Assembly: GCF_013282575.1 (NCBI RefSeq)
Contig: NZ_JAAAYE010000025.1
Location: 25,264-89,263 of the forward strand
Length of the DNA: 64,000 bases
Direction of reading: 5' to 3'
Origin: Paraburkholderia sp. NMBU_R16
GTDB lineage: Bacteria > Pseudomonadota > Gammaproteobacteria > Burkholderiales > Burkholderiaceae
In this document: positions 26,519-37,490 of the stretch, in pieces
How positions within the stretch are numbered: position 1 is the stretch's first letter
Layout: the number at the start of each line of letters is the position of its first letter
Translations under genes and position numbers: made by a program
The notes under the pieces: model-generated
Told to the model about the DNA's origin: nothing
The model's input: only the letters and a program-made list of their open reading frames with translations
The model's database searches: none

Positions 26519-27745
26519 ATGTCTTCCCAGCTTCCCTTCCCTCTTCCCGCTGCCGCGCCGCTTCCGCCCGACGGGGACGACGCGCCGGCTGTCCGTCTTC
26601 TGGCCGACACGCTGGCGCGCGCCTCGCAACTCGGTGCATCCGATATCCACGTGGAACCGGGCGATGGCACCTGGCGCATTCGCTTGCGCATCGACGGCGT
26701 GCTGCACGAGGCATCGGCACCGCCCCCGCATCTGCGCGACGCGTTCGTGACACGCGTGAAGGTGCTCGCGAAGCTCGATATCGCCGAACGCCGCCTGCCA
26801 CAGGACGGGCGGCTGCGGCTCGCATTCGCCGCCAATGCGGCGCAAGACTATCGCGTCAGTTCGCTGCCGACGATATTCGGCGAAAAACTCGTGCTCCGCC
26901 GCATGCAAGCTCTGCCTGCGGATCTATCGCTCGCGGCACTCGGCTTCGACGCGCGGCAAAGACCGGCCGTCGAAGCGGCCATCCGCGCGCCGCATGGGCT
27001 GATCCTCGTGACGGGCCCGACAGGCAGCGGAAAGACGCTGTCGCTCTACTGCTTCTTGCAGATGCTCAACACCGCGTCGCGCAACATCTGTACCGTGGAG
27101 GACCCAGTCGAAATCGAACTCGCCGGCATCAATCAGCTCAACGTGCGCGACAAGACCGGTTTGACGTTCGCTACCGCGCTGCGCGCATTGCTGCGCCAAG
27201 ACCCCGATGTAATCATGATCGGTGAAATCCGCGATGGCGAAACGGCCGATGTCGCGGTGAAAGCGGCTCAAACAGGCCATCTGGTGCTGTCGACCCTGCA
27301 TACGAACGATGCACCGAGCGCCATCGCGCGCCTCGTCGATATCGGCGTCGCGCCGCTGAACGTCGCCACCGCGTTGCGGCTCGTCACGGCGCAGCGGCTC
27401 GTCCGCCGCCTATGCCCCATTTGCGCCACGCCCACGATCGCGTCACCCGACGAGCTGCGCGCGGCCGGCTTCGACGAGGCCGAAACAGGCGCCTGGGCTC
27501 CGACGTCCGCGTCCGGTTGCGATGCCTGTCATGGCATCGGTTATCGCGGGCGCGTCGGCGTGCATCAGATCATGCCGATATCCGCAGCGATGCGCGAGTC
27601 GATCGTCTCGCGCACGAGCCACGACACGCTCGCGCGGCAAGCACGCTCCGAAGGCATCGCGTCACTGCGCCGCGCCGCGCTCGACCGTGTACGGGAGGGC
27701 GTCACCTCGCTCGCCGAAGCTGTCGCATCGACGGAGGCGCAATGA
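26519..27745 (+). CDS. Type IV pilus/type II secretion assembly ATPase, short PilB/GspE form
   Basis: Secretion-superfamily ATPase that powers pilin or pseudopilin polymerisation with the platform protein encoded next. From ATG 26519 it is 408 residues, much shorter than typical PilB (about 560), because the N1 domain is missing. Walker A GPTGSGKT is at about 166-173, the Asp box MIGEIRDGETAD near 238, and the His box HLVLSTLHTND near 256. A C-terminal CPIC...CDAC tetracysteine zinc site lies near 300-345. An in-frame ATG 78 nt upstream has unbiased codons and no ribosome site. It overlaps the next gene by ATGA. Confidence 0.87.
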   Translation: MSSQLPFPLPAAAPLPPDGDDAPAVRLLADTLARASQLGASDIHVEPGDGTWRIRLRIDGVLHEASAPPPHLRDAFVTRVKVLAKLDIAERRLPQDGRLRLAFAANAAQDYRVSSLPTIFGEKLVLRRMQALPADLSLAALGFDARQRPAVEAAIRAPHGLILVTGPTGSGKTLSLYCFLQMLNTASRNICTVEDPVEIELAGINQLNVRDKTGLTFATALRALLRQDPDVIMIGEIRDGETADVAVKAAQTGHLVLSTLHTNDAPSAIARLVDIGVAPLNVATALRLVTAQRLVRRLCPICATPTIASPDELRAAGFDEAETGAWAPTSASGCDACHGIGYRGRVGVHQIMPISAAMRESIVSRTSHDTLARQARSEGIASLRRAALDRVREGVTSLAEAVASTEAQ

Positions 27746-28983
27746 AGCAGGCGCACAGCGACAGCGGCGAAGGGCAAGCCGCGCCCGCATTCGCGGAGCG
27801 GCGCTTCGCCTGGCGTGGCATGAAACTCGACGGCACGCAGTGCCGCGGCAAGATCGTTGCGCCGCATTTGGCTGCGGCTCGCGCCGCACTCAGGGAACGC
27901 GGCATCCTGGCCGGTTCGCTCGAGGTGCGCGGACCTGCGGCGCCGCCGCGGGCCACCGCGCGCGAGATCACGGCATTCACACGCCATCTGGCCGGTCTCC
28001 TCGGCGCGGGCGTGCCGCTCGCGCAGGCGCTCCAGTTGATCGCGCACACCCCGACGCGCGGCGGCGTGGCGCGCATTGCCGCCACCCTCGCGCATCAGCT
28101 TGCCAACGGTCACGGTTTTGCTGCCGGCCTCGGCGCGTTTGCCCAACACTTCGATCCGTTTTATCGGCAGCTCGCCGCCGTCGGCGAAGCCTCAGGCACG
28201 CTGGCCCATGTTCTTGCCCGGCTTGCGCAAGAGCGCGAACGCATGGCGGCACAACGTGCCAGGATGCGCGCGGCGCTCGTGTACCCCGCCGCCGTGCTGT
28301 TGCTCGCCGTAGCGATTGCCGCGGCGCTCCTGGTGTGGGTCGTCCCGGCGTTTCAGCTCGCCTTCGAAAGCTTCGGTGCGCCATTGCCTCCGCTCACCCG
28401 CGCCGTCGTCGCGCTGTCCGACGCCATGGTGCATCGAGGCCCGGCATGTCTCGCAGTCACCGGCGCACTGCATCTCATGGCAACACGCGTGCTTCGCCGT
28501 TCGTCGGCCGCCCGCCTCACCCTCGGGCGGTTCGCGCTTGCCGTTCCGTTCGTCGGGCGGATCTCTCGCTTGGTGGCAGCGGCGCGCTGGTGCCGGGCGC
28601 TCGGCACGCTACTGGGGGCAGGCACGCCGCTCGCCGACGCGCTGGCGTCGTTGGCGCATGCGACGGGCCATGTGATATTCGACGCCGCCAGCGCCGATAT
28701 CGCCGCGCGGCTCGATCGGGGAGAACGGCTCGCGGCGGCGATGCGGGCCGCCGCGTGTTTTCCACCCGCGCTCATACAGCCGGTGGCGATCGCGGAAGAA
28801 TCAGGCTCGCTCGATACGATGCTGCTCGACGTCGCGGCGTTGGCCGAACGCGAGGTCGAGGAGGCCGCCGGCCTAATGGCGAGCCTTGCGGAGCCGGCGG
28901 TCGTCATCGTATTGGGGTTGCTCGTCGGGGTGCTCGTCGTCGCGCTCTACCTTCCCGTGATCGAGCTTGGCAACGTGGTGTAG
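27742..28983 (+). CDS. Type IV pilus/type II secretion platform protein (GspF/PilC family)
   Basis: 413-residue inner-membrane platform protein that contacts the ATPase and extracts pilins from the membrane. It has two T2SF/PilC domains (about 75-195 and 275-400) with membrane segments near 180-205 (AVLLLAVAIAAALLVWVV), 235-255 and 385-410. The start ATG overlaps the ATPase stop (ATGA), so the two are translationally coupled. Domain order FTRHLAGLLGAGVPLAQAL and AARWCRALGTLLGAGTPLADAL supports the call. The prepilin peptidase gene follows after 41 nt. Confidence 0.88.
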   Translation: MKQAHSDSGEGQAAPAFAERRFAWRGMKLDGTQCRGKIVAPHLAAARAALRERGILAGSLEVRGPAAPPRATAREITAFTRHLAGLLGAGVPLAQALQLIAHTPTRGGVARIAATLAHQLANGHGFAAGLGAFAQHFDPFYRQLAAVGEASGTLAHVLARLAQERERMAAQRARMRAALVYPAAVLLLAVAIAAALLVWVVPAFQLAFESFGAPLPPLTRAVVALSDAMVHRGPACLAVTGALHLMATRVLRRSSAARLTLGRFALAVPFVGRISRLVAAARWCRALGTLLGAGTPLADALASLAHATGHVIFDAASADIAARLDRGERLAAAMRAAACFPPALIQPVAIAEESGSLDTMLLDVAALAEREVEEAAGLMASLAEPAVVIVLGLLVGVLVVALYLPVIELGNVV

Positions 28984-29024
28984 CATCCAGCCCAACCGGA
29001 CTTGTCAACGGAGCGACTTCACCC

Positions 29025-29942
29025 GTGTACGCCCACCCCCTGGTCGGACCGTTTTCGCAAGCTTCGATGCACTTCGGCGCGGCATTCGGCGCACTACCGG
29101 CCGCGTGGCAACTCGCGTTCGCGGCAGCGTTCGGACTGGCGATCGGCAGCTTTCTCAATGTCGTCATCCATCGATTGCCCATCATGCTCGAACGCGCGTG
29201 GCGCGCGGAAGTGAACGAGGCAAGCGAGAACGGCGATCGAGCGGCCGTCGACGATGGAATGCCCGAGCGCTATAACTTATGGTTCCCACACAGCGGCTGC
29301 CCACAATGCGGCCACGTGCTGCGCGCCTGGGAAAACATTCCGGTGCTGAGCTACCTGCTGCTGCGCGGGCGCTGCTCGGCCTGCCGGGCGCCGATCGGTC
29401 TTCGCTATCCGCTCGTCGAGCTCGCGAGCGCCGCGCTCGCCTCGCTATCGCTCGTCACGTTCGGCCCCACCGGCACAGCGCTCGCGGCATTCGTTCTCTG
29501 CGCAACGCTGCTCGCGACAAGCGCAATCGATATCGATACACGGCTGCTTCCCGATTCGCTCACGCAGCCGCTGTTGTGGGCGGGACTGATCGTCAATTTC
29601 GGCGATACGTTCGCGAGCCTGCGGACCGCCGTCGCGGGCGCGATCGCCGGCTATGTGTTCCTCTGGTGCATTTACTGGTTGTTCCGACTCGTGCGCGGCA
29701 TCGAAGGCATGGGTTACGGCGACTTCAAACTGCTGGCCGCGCTCGGTGCGTGGCTCGGTTGGACGGCCCTGCCGCAGATCGTTTTGATCTCGGCGGTGAC
29801 CGGAGCCATCGTCGGGCTCGTCGCCACCGGGTTCGGACGCATGCGCTTCGAAGAACCGCTGCCGTTCGGACCGTTCCTGGCCGCGGGCGGCGTGGTGACG
29901 CTCTTTCTCGGTACGCCGCTTTTTCATGTCTTCGGAGGTTGA
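29025..29942 (+). CDS. Prepilin peptidase / N-methyltransferase
   Basis: Bifunctional aspartyl protease that cleaves and N-methylates type IV prepilins (PilD/GspO). The 305-residue protein has a cytoplasmic domain 1 with the two CxxC pairs CPQC and CSAC for the methylation site. It is followed by six to eight membrane segments holding the two catalytic aspartates, AIDIDTRLLPD and GMGYGDFKLLAALG. The GTG at 29025 was chosen because a GGAG-like site lies upstream and it keeps the first membrane segment (AWQLAFAAAFGLAIGSFLN) complete; a later ATG near 29068 is possible. coaE follows after 3 nt. Confidence 0.9.
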   Translation: MYAHPLVGPFSQASMHFGAAFGALPAAWQLAFAAAFGLAIGSFLNVVIHRLPIMLERAWRAEVNEASENGDRAAVDDGMPERYNLWFPHSGCPQCGHVLRAWENIPVLSYLLLRGRCSACRAPIGLRYPLVELASAALASLSLVTFGPTGTALAAFVLCATLLATSAIDIDTRLLPDSLTQPLLWAGLIVNFGDTFASLRTAVAGAIAGYVFLWCIYWLFRLVRGIEGMGYGDFKLLAALGAWLGWTALPQIVLISAVTGAIVGLVATGFGRMRFEEPLPFGPFLAAGGVVTLFLGTPLFHVFGG

Positions 29943-29945
29943 ATC

Positions 29946-30563
29946 ATGTACCTCGTCGGAATGACCGGCGGCATCGGCAGCGGCAAGACGTTCGTCGCCG
30001 ATCTCTTCGAGGCGCGGGGGGTGGCCATCGTCGATACGGACCGCATCGCGCATCGCATCACGGCACCGCACGGCGCCGCCATGCCGCTCATCGCGCGCGA
30101 GTTTGGCGAAGCGTTCGTTGCCGCCGACGGCTCACTCGATCGCGCTCGCATGCGTGCGCTCGTCTTCGCCGACGATACGGCGCGCGCTCGCCTCGAAGCT
30201 CTCACGCATCCCTTGATCCGGGCCGAAACCGAACGGGAAATAAAGGCGGCGCGCGCAGCCTATGTGATCGTGGTAGTGCCGCTTCTCGTCGAATCCGGGG
30301 TGTGGCGCTCCCGCGTCGACCGCGTGCTCGTCGTCGACTGCAGCGTCGAAACGCAAGTTGCCCGGGTGATGCGGCGTAGCGGATTCTCGCGCGAGCAGGT
30401 CCTTGCGATCGTGCAACGTCAGGCCCCGCGCGAGGCGCGGCTCGCTGCCGCCGACGATGTCCTGGTCAACGAAAACATCGGCGTTGAGCGCCTGAATGAG
30501 GAAATCGGCCATCTCCACACCCGCTATCTGTCGCTCGCGGCGGGCGCCGGGTCCTCGGATTGA
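29946..30563 (+). CDS. coaE: Dephospho-CoA kinase
   Basis: Last enzyme of coenzyme A synthesis: ATP plus dephospho-CoA gives CoA. The 205-residue P-loop kinase begins [21 protein letters not shown], with Walker A GGIGSGKT at about 8-15. The CoaE signatures [10 protein letters not shown] and [12 protein letters not shown] are present. GGAGG sits about 9 nt before the ATG, inside the end of pilD. The pilBCD-coaE-zapD order is common in beta- and gammaproteobacteria and implies one operon. Confidence 0.95.
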   Translation: MYLVGMTGGIGSGKTFVADLFEARGVAIVDTDRIAHRITAPHGAAMPLIAREFGEAFVAADGSLDRARMRALVFADDTARARLEALTHPLIRAETEREIKAARAAYVIVVVPLLVESGVWRSRVDRVLVVDCSVETQVARVMRRSGFSREQVLAIVQRQAPREARLAAADDVLVNENIGVERLNEEIGHLHTRYLSLAAGAGSSD

Positions 30564-30714
30564 GCGGAGCAAACGGCATGTCCGTTGACACCACGCCGAG
30601 ACGCACGTGTCGAACAATCCGCGGACGCGGCGAAAAAGCTGCGCGTCGTATCCCATTGAGCGATTGCGGGGGGGCATTTGCAGCATTAGAATGTCCTGCA
30701 ATCCCTATTCTTGA

Positions 30715-31488
<774 letters not shown>

Positions 31489-31546
31489 CCCCCGCGCGCG
31501 CCGCGCCGCAAGGGCCGCCGCGCATCATGACCATTGCTCCGAACGT

Positions 31547-31741
31547 ATGATCGCTGTCGTCAAATGTCCGACCTGTGGCAAGGCTGTCCGCTGGGTCCCC
31601 GAAAACCGCTTCCGCCCCTTCTGCTCCGAGCGCTGCAAGCAGATTGACCTTGGCGCCTGGGCGACCGAGAAATACCGGATCGAGGGCGGGGAACCCCCGC
31701 CGTCCGCCGACGATTCGCCCGGCGAAGACATCAAGAACTGA
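31547..31741 (+). CDS. yacG: DNA gyrase inhibitor YacG
   Basis: 64-residue zinc protein that binds GyrB and inhibits gyrase in E. coli. The four zinc cysteines are in [10 protein letters not shown] and [12 protein letters not shown], and the rest ([16 protein letters not shown]) is acidic and disordered, as usual. It follows zapD by 58 nt. The mutT-like gene on the other strand is convergent, its stop 25 nt away. Confidence 0.92.
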   Translation: MIAVVKCPTCGKAVRWVPENRFRPFCSERCKQIDLGAWATEKYRIEGGEPPPSADDSPGEDIKN

Positions 31742-31765
31742 TTCGCCGCCCGGTGGAGCGCCCTT

Positions 31766-32212
31766 TCAGACTGCGCTGTCTGCCGCCAGCAACTCCAAGA
31801 CGGGAATGGCGGCAGGCAGCAGCGGGTCCACGTTCACAGGCAGGCTCTGCCAACTGAACGCCTGCCCTTCGCGGCCATGCGGCTCGCCGGTCCAGTCCGT
31901 CACCTTGCAAAAATAAAGGCGCACGTACGCGTGCGGATAGTCGTGTTCGAGCGTGTGCCAGAGATGGCATGCGGTGACGACGATACCAAGCTCCTCGTGC
32001 AACTCGCGCGCCAGCGCCGCTTCGACCGTCTCGCCGGCCTCCAGCTTGCCTCCCGGAAACTCCCAATAGCCCTCGTAGGGTTTGCCGGCCGGACGCTGCG
32101 CCAGCAGATAGCGGCCGTCGGGTTGCACGAGCACGCCCACCGCCACTTCCGTCACGGGCCGCCGCGGCCGCGTATCTGTCGTTGCGGGGGAAAACCCGCT
32201 TGCTTCGTTCAT
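31766..32212 (-). CDS. mutT: Nudix hydrolase, MutT-like (8-oxo-dGTP diphosphatase)
   Basis: 148-residue Nudix enzyme that likely removes 8-oxo-dGTP from the nucleotide pool. The Nudix box GGKLEAGETVEAALARELHEEL (positions about 54-75) is intact, and the EFPGG preceding it is MutT-like. Start ATG 32212 gives MNEASGFSPATTDTRP; a 27-residue upstream extension is Arg-rich and unlikely. It overlaps the DUF815 gene by ATGA (32209-32212), so the two are coupled. Substrate is inferred. Confidence 0.85.
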   Translation of the reverse strand: MNEASGFSPATTDTRPRRPVTEVAVGVLVQPDGRYLLAQRPAGKPYEGYWEFPGGKLEAGETVEAALARELHEELGIVVTACHLWHTLEHDYPHAYVRLYFCKVTDWTGEPHGREGQAFSWQSLPVNVDPLLPAAIPVLELLAADSAV

Positions 32213-33078
32213 TGCCGGCCCCGCTTGCCCGACCAATCGCGGGCGAACTGCCAGGCGACACGCCCCGAGCGCGAGCCGCGCTCGAGTGCCCAAACAAGCG
32301 CATCGCCGCGCGCGTCGCCAACCTCCGTCTCGTTGCAGCCAAAATGGCGCAGCCAGTGGCCGACGATCGTCAGGTAATCATCCTGCTTGAACGGGTAAAA
32401 ACTGACCCACAGCCCGAACCGCTCGGACAACGAGATTTTTTCCTCGACGACCTCACCGGGATGGATTTCGCCATCCGGCATGTGCTTGTAGGTCTCGTTG
32501 TCGCTCATGTACTCGGGCAACAAATGGCGGCGGTTGGACGTTGCGTAGATGAGCACGTTGTCCGATTGCGCCGAAATGGACCCGTCCAGCGCAACTTTGA
32601 GTGCCTTGTAGCCCGACTCCCCCTCTTCGAACGAAAGATCGTCGCAAAACACGATAAAGCGTTCCGGCCGCTGCGCGATCAGGTCGGTAATATCGCCGAG
32701 ATCGTGCAGGTCGTCCTTGTCGACTTCGATGAGGCGCAGCCCCCGGTCCGCATAGGCATTCAGGCACGCCTTGATCAGCGAGGATTTGCCTGTCCCACGC
32801 GCGCCCGTCAACAGCACGTTGTTCGCGGGAAGCTGGTTCACGAACTGCCGCGTGTTCTGTTCGATGAGCGCTTTCTGGCGATCGATGTTTTGCAAGTCAT
32901 CGAGCGAAATGGCAGGGATTGCCTTGATGGGCTGCAGATAGCCGCGCCCCTGGCGTTTGCGCCAACGAAACGCAACGGCGGACGACCAATCGACATCGGG
33001 CATCGCAGGCGGCAGCATCGTCTCGAGGCGCGTCAGCACAGCTTCGGCGCGGGTCAGAAAACGGTCGAGTTTATCCAT
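32209..33078 (-). CDS. DUF815-family AAA-type ATPase
   Basis: 289-residue P-loop ATPase of the DUF815 family, function unknown. Walker A GARGTGKSS is at about 92-100, Walker B FIVFCDDLSFEEGES near 136-150, and a sensor-like segment NVLIYATSNRRHLLPE follows. The last ~40 residues are basic (WALERGSRSGRVAWQF). It is translationally coupled to mutT by ATGA. An upstream open frame that would nearly double it reads through argJ in another frame and is not real. A role in nucleic-acid repair or stress is plausible but unproven. Confidence 0.82.
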   Translation of the reverse strand: MDKLDRFLTRAEAVLTRLETMLPPAMPDVDWSSAVAFRWRKRQGRGYLQPIKAIPAISLDDLQNIDRQKALIEQNTRQFVNQLPANNVLLTGARGTGKSSLIKACLNAYADRGLRLIEVDKDDLHDLGDITDLIAQRPERFIVFCDDLSFEEGESGYKALKVALDGSISAQSDNVLIYATSNRRHLLPEYMSDNETYKHMPDGEIHPGEVVEEKISLSERFGLWVSFYPFKQDDYLTIVGHWLRHFGCNETEVGDARGDALVWALERGSRSGRVAWQFARDWSGKRGRQ

Positions 33079-33131
33079 GGCAAAAGAGGCTTCCGGAGCG
33101 CTCGCCGCTGGGGGCGGCGAGCGGCCCAATG

Positions 33132-34361
33132 TCACGAGCGGTAATCGGCGTTGATGCTCACGTACTCGTGCGACAGATCGCAGGTCCAGATGATTGCATT
33201 GGCGTCGCCGCGTCCGAGCACGACACGAATCACGATCTCGCTTTGCTTCATGACGCGCTGACCGTCCTCTTCGCGGTACGCGGGATGGCGGCCTCCCGCT
33301 TGCGCGACATGAACATCGTCGAGATACAGGTCGATCTTCGCGACATCGAGATCGCTGACCCCCGCGTAGCCAATCGCGGCGAGGATACGGCCGAGATTCG
33401 GATCGGACGCATAAAACGCGGTTTTCACGAGCGGCGAGTGGCCGATCGCATAACCGATCTGCCGGCACTCGCTCACGCTCGCGCCACCTTCGACACGGAT
33501 CGTGATGAACTTCGTCGCCCCTTCGCCGTCGCGCACGATCATCTGCGCCAGGCGTTCGGCCACTTCGGTAACGGCTTGGCGCAGCGCGGCGTAAGCCGGA
33601 GTATCTGTCGAGGCGATGGGCGGCAGGCTGGACTTGCCCGTGGCGACAAGGATGAATGAATCGTTCGTCGACGTATCGCCATCGACGGTGATGCAGTTGA
33701 ACGACCGGTCCGCCACCTCCTTCACCAGCACGTCGAGCACAGGCTGGGCAACGGTGGCGTCGCAAGCCAGGAAGCCAAGCATCGTCGCCATGTTCGGCTT
33801 GATCATGCCGGCACCCTTGCTGATACCGCTTAGCGTCACTGTGTGACCGTCGATCGTCACTTGCCGCGATGCCGCCTTCGGCTGCGTGTCGGTGGTCATG
33901 ATGGCCTGGGCGGCTTCGTACCAATGCGCGGCGCGAAGATTGGAGAGCGCGGCGGGCAGCCCGGATTTGAGGCGCTCGATGGGCAGCGGTTCGAGAATGA
34001 CGCCAGTCGAAAATGGCAAGACCTGCTCGGCCTCGATACCAGCAAGGCGCGCAAGCTCGGCACAGGTTTCACGAGCATGCGCGAGGCCGGACTCGCCGGT
34101 GCCCGCGTTTGCATTGCCCGTATTGACGACGAGCGCCCGGATGCCCCGGCCGCGTGCAAGGTGCTCGCGGCAAACGGTCACCGGTGCGGCGCAGAAGCGA
34201 TTCGAAGTGAACACGCCCGCCACGGTGGCCCCCTCGTCGACCGACATCACGAGGACGTCCTTGCGATTGGGCTTACGAATGTTCGCCTCGGCCCAGCCTA
34301 GCGTCACGCCTGGAACCGGATGGAGTTGCGAAGGATCGATCGAAGGAAAGTTGACTGCCAT
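33132..34361 (-). CDS. argJ: Bifunctional glutamate N-acetyltransferase / amino-acid acetyltransferase
   Basis: ArgJ transfers acetyl from N-acetylornithine to glutamate (and may also use acetyl-CoA) in the cyclic arginine pathway. The 409-residue precursor cleaves itself between Ala192 and Thr193 (MATML); Thr193 becomes the nucleophile. Other family blocks are [21 protein letters not shown] and [10 protein letters not shown]. Start ATG 34361 matches [19 protein letters not shown]. It ends 53 nt before the DUF815 ATPase and follows secA after a terminator. Confidence 0.95.
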   Translation of the reverse strand: MAVNFPSIDPSQLHPVPGVTLGWAEANIRKPNRKDVLVMSVDEGATVAGVFTSNRFCAAPVTVCREHLARGRGIRALVVNTGNANAGTGESGLAHARETCAELARLAGIEAEQVLPFSTGVILEPLPIERLKSGLPAALSNLRAAHWYEAAQAIMTTDTQPKAASRQVTIDGHTVTLSGISKGAGMIKPNMATMLGFLACDATVAQPVLDVLVKEVADRSFNCITVDGDTSTNDSFILVATGKSSLPPIASTDTPAYAALRQAVTEVAERLAQMIVRDGEGATKFITIRVEGGASVSECRQIGYAIGHSPLVKTAFYASDPNLGRILAAIGYAGVSDLDVAKIDLYLDDVHVAQAGGRHPAYREEDGQRVMKQSEIVIRVVLGRGDANAIIWTCDLSHEYVSINADYRS

Positions 34362-34384
34362 CGTCTGAGAACCTGTCGGGAATA

Positions 34385-34412
34385 TAAAAACGGCGCGCAT
34401 CGCGCGCGCCGT
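34385..34412 (-). terminator. Intrinsic terminator after secA
   Basis: On the minus strand ACGGCGCGC / GCGCGCCGT (9-bp stem, 5-nt loop) is followed by TTTTAT. It lies 8 nt after the secA stop and before argJ. Confidence 0.85.
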
Positions 34413-34420
34413 ATCCGGTT

Positions 34421-37234
34421 TCAAGCAAGCCTGCCGTGGCACTGCTTGTATTTCTTGCCGCTGCCGCAAGGGCATGGGTCGTTGCGCCCCACCTTCGGTA
34501 TGCCGGCTTCCGCGCTCGCCGCGCCAGCGCCGCCGTGGGCGCCGCGACTCATCGCCTGATCGACCATCTGCGTCGCGGCGTCGACCGCCATCGCCGCGGG
34601 GGCCGCGGACGCCGCCTCGGCAAACTCGGCGTGGCGGAACTCCACGTTCTCCACGTGGCTGCCCTGCTCTTCGTACTGCTCGGCCGCTTCCTCCAGTTGC
34701 TCGGGCGACTGGATCCGCACATTCATGACGATGCGGGTGACTTCGGTCTTGATGATGTTGAGTAGCGCTTCGAAGAGCTCGAACGCCTCGCGCTTGTATT
34801 CCTGCTTCGGGTTTTTCTGCGCATAGCCGCGCAGGTGAATGCCTTGGCGAAGATGATCGAGCGCGGCGAGATGCTCGCGCCACGAGCGATCGAGCGTTTG
34901 CAGCATGATCGAGCGCTCGAATGCACTGAACGATTCCCGTCCGACGAGCGCAACCTTGGTTTCATAGCTTTCGTCGGCAGCCGCCAGAACGGCGTCGAGA
35001 ATGTCGTCGGCATCGAGCGACTGCGACTCGTTGATCATTTCCTGAACCGCGAGATCGAGCTGCCAATCGGTACGCAAGGCTTCCTCGAGCTCGGGCGCCT
35101 GCCATTGTTCTTCGATGCTGCCGGACGGAATGAACTGGTGCACGACGTCGGTGATGACCGCATGACGCATCGCGGTGATCGTCTCCGTGATGTCGTGCGC
35201 TTCGAGTAATTCATTGCGCTGCTGATAGATCACCTTGCGTTGATCGTTGGCAACGTCGTCGTATTCGAGCAATTGCTTGCGAATATCGAAGTTGCGCGCC
35301 TCGACCTTGCGCTGCGCCGATTCGATCGACCGCGTGACGATGCCGGCTTCGATCGCCTCGCCTTCGGGCATGCGAAGCCGGTCCATGATGGCGCGCACGC
35401 GATCGCCCGCGAAAATGCGCAATAGCGGGTCTTCGAGAGACAGATAAAAGCGCGACGAGCCCGGGTCGCCCTGGCGGCCCGCGCGGCCTCGCAGCTGGTT
35501 GTCGATACGGCGCGACTCGTGACGCTCGGTACCGATGATGTGCAAGCCGCCCGCGGCCTTCACCTGATCGTGCAACGCCTGCCATTCATCGTGCAAGGCC
35601 TGGATTCGGCGCGCCTTCTCGTCGGGCGGAACCGACTCGTCAGCCTCGATCAGCGATGCCTGCTTCTCGGCATTGCCGCCCAGCACGATATCGGTTCCGC
35701 GGCCCGCCATGTTCGTGGCGATCGTGATGCGCCTCGGGCGCCCCGCTTCGGCGACGATGGCGGCTTCGCGCGCATGCTGCTTGGCGTTGAGCACCTCGTG
35801 CGACAAACCGGCCTTGGTCAGCAGATTCGAGAGCAACTCCGAGTTTTCGATCGAAGTCGTGCCGACGAGCACCGGCTGGCCGCGCTCGTAGCATTCGCGA
35901 ATGTCGCGAATGACCGCGTCGTAGCGCTCGCGCGCCGTCTTGTAGATCTGGTCCTGGAGGTCGATTCGCTTCGGCGGTCGGTTCGTCGGAATGACAACCG
36001 TCTCGAGCCCATAGATCTCGTTGAATTCGTACGCCTCCGTATCGGCCGTACCGGTCATGCCGGACAGCTTCACGTACATACGGAAGTAGTTCTGGAACGT
36101 GATCGAAGCAAGCGTCTGGTTCTCGCTTTGAATCTTCACGTGTTCCTTGGCTTCCACTGCCTGATGCAGGCCGTCCGACCAGCGGCGTCCCGGCATGAGG
36201 CGGCCCGTGAATTCATCGACGATGATGACCTCGCCGTTTTGCACCACGTAGTGTTGATCGCGGAAAAACAGCGTATGCGCGCGCAATGCGGCATAGACGT
36301 GGTGCATCAACGTGATGTTCTGCGGCGCGTAGAGGCTCTCGCCCTCGCCGATCAAGCCCCACTCGGCCAACATGCGTTCGGCCTTCTCGTGCCCCGATTC
36401 GGTCAGAAAAACCTGGCGCCCTTTTTCGTCGAGCGTGTAGTCGCCCGGCTTTTCCACACCGGTGCCGTCCGCGCGCTCCTCGCCGATCTGGCGCTCGAGC
36501 AGCGGCGGCAGTGCGTTCATGCGAACGTAGAGATCGGTATGGTCTTCCGCCTGGCCCGAGATGATGAGCGGCGTGCGCGCCTCGTCGATCAGGATCGAGT
36601 CGACTTCGTCGACGATCGCGAAATTGAGCGAACGCTGCACGCGCGCGTCCGTCTCATAGACCATGTTGTCACGCAGATAATCGAACCCGAATTCGTTGTT
36701 CGTGCCGTACGTAATATCGGCAGCATAAGCGGCCTGCTTCGTGGCATGGTCCATCTGCGAGAGATTCACGCCGACGGTGAGGCCGAGGAAGTTGTACAGC
36801 TTGCCCATCCACTCGGCGTCGCGTTGTGCGAGATAGTCGTTCACCGTGACGACATGCACGCCCCGCCCCGACAGTGCGTTCAGGTAGGCCGCGAGTGTCG
36901 CGACGAGCGTCTTGCCCTCGCCCGTGCGCATTTCCGCGATCTTGCCGTAGTGCAGAACCATCCCGCCGATCAACTGGACATCGAAGTGCCGCATTTTCAG
37001 CACGCGGCGACTCGCCTCGCGGCACACCGCGAACGCCTCGGGCATCAGCTTGTCGAGCGACTCGCCGCTCGCCACGCGCTGGCGAAACTCCTCCGTTTTG
37101 GCGCGCAGCTGGTCGTCGGTCAACTGCTCGATCTGCGGCTCGAGCGCATTGATCACCGCGACGGTCTTTTGATACTGCTTGATCAGACGCTGGTTGCGGC
37201 TGCCAAAGATCTTTTGGAGAAAACCGGTGGTCAT
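34421..37234 (-). CDS. secA: Protein translocase ATPase SecA
   Basis: Motor ATPase that pushes preproteins through SecYEG. The 937-residue protein has Walker [10 protein letters not shown] at about 102-110, the [16 protein letters not shown]alker B region near 207, and the second nucleotide fold with [18 protein letters not shown] (about 508-525). The C-terminal zinc domain [19 protein letters not shown] binds SecB and lipids. Start ATG 37234 gives [16 protein letters not shown]. It is divergent from dciA across 256 nt; TAAAAT near 37360 is a possible -10, but no -35 is clear. Confidence 0.97.
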   Translation of the reverse strand: MTTGFLQKIFGSRNQRLIKQYQKTVAVINALEPQIEQLTDDQLRAKTEEFRQRVASGESLDKLMPEAFAVCREASRRVLKMRHFDVQLIGGMVLHYGKIAEMRTGEGKTLVATLAAYLNALSGRGVHVVTVNDYLAQRDAEWMGKLYNFLGLTVGVNLSQMDHATKQAAYAADITYGTNNEFGFDYLRDNMVYETDARVQRSLNFAIVDEVDSILIDEARTPLIISGQAEDHTDLYVRMNALPPLLERQIGEERADGTGVEKPGDYTLDEKGRQVFLTESGHEKAERMLAEWGLIGEGESLYAPQNITLMHHVYAALRAHTLFFRDQHYVVQNGEVIIVDEFTGRLMPGRRWSDGLHQAVEAKEHVKIQSENQTLASITFQNYFRMYVKLSGMTGTADTEAYEFNEIYGLETVVIPTNRPPKRIDLQDQIYKTARERYDAVIRDIRECYERGQPVLVGTTSIENSELLSNLLTKAGLSHEVLNAKQHAREAAIVAEAGRPRRITIATNMAGRGTDIVLGGNAEKQASLIEADESVPPDEKARRIQALHDEWQALHDQVKAAGGLHIIGTERHESRRIDNQLRGRAGRQGDPGSSRFYLSLEDPLLRIFAGDRVRAIMDRLRMPEGEAIEAGIVTRSIESAQRKVEARNFDIRKQLLEYDDVANDQRKVIYQQRNELLEAHDITETITAMRHAVITDVVHQFIPSGSIEEQWQAPELEEALRTDWQLDLAVQEMINESQSLDADDILDAVLAAADESYETKVALVGRESFSAFERSIMLQTLDRSWREHLAALDHLRQGIHLRGYAQKNPKQEYKREAFELFEALLNIIKTEVTRIVMNVRIQSPEQLEEAAEQYEEQGSHVENVEFRHAEFAEAASAAPAAMAVDAATQMVDQAMSRGAHGGAGAASAEAGIPKVGRNDPCPCGSGKKYKQCHGRLA

Positions 37235-37490
37235 CGGGTCGGGTGTGCGCCGCGGCTGAGGCCGGTACCGCGCGCGTCGCGCGTCGCGCCTGCGGGAGGG
37301 CCCGCGGGCGTACCGGATCCGAGTGCCTCGGCGGCTTATTCCATGAGTGAATTCGAATCGCGCATTTTAGCACGCGAGCCTTAATCCACCGTGTCGCGCA
37401 AGTGCGCATCGGACCGCCGCCGCGGGCGGCCCGGGTACAATGTGGCCATTCAGTCCCGCGTGCCGCCGCACACGTTCCCTCAGACTACGA

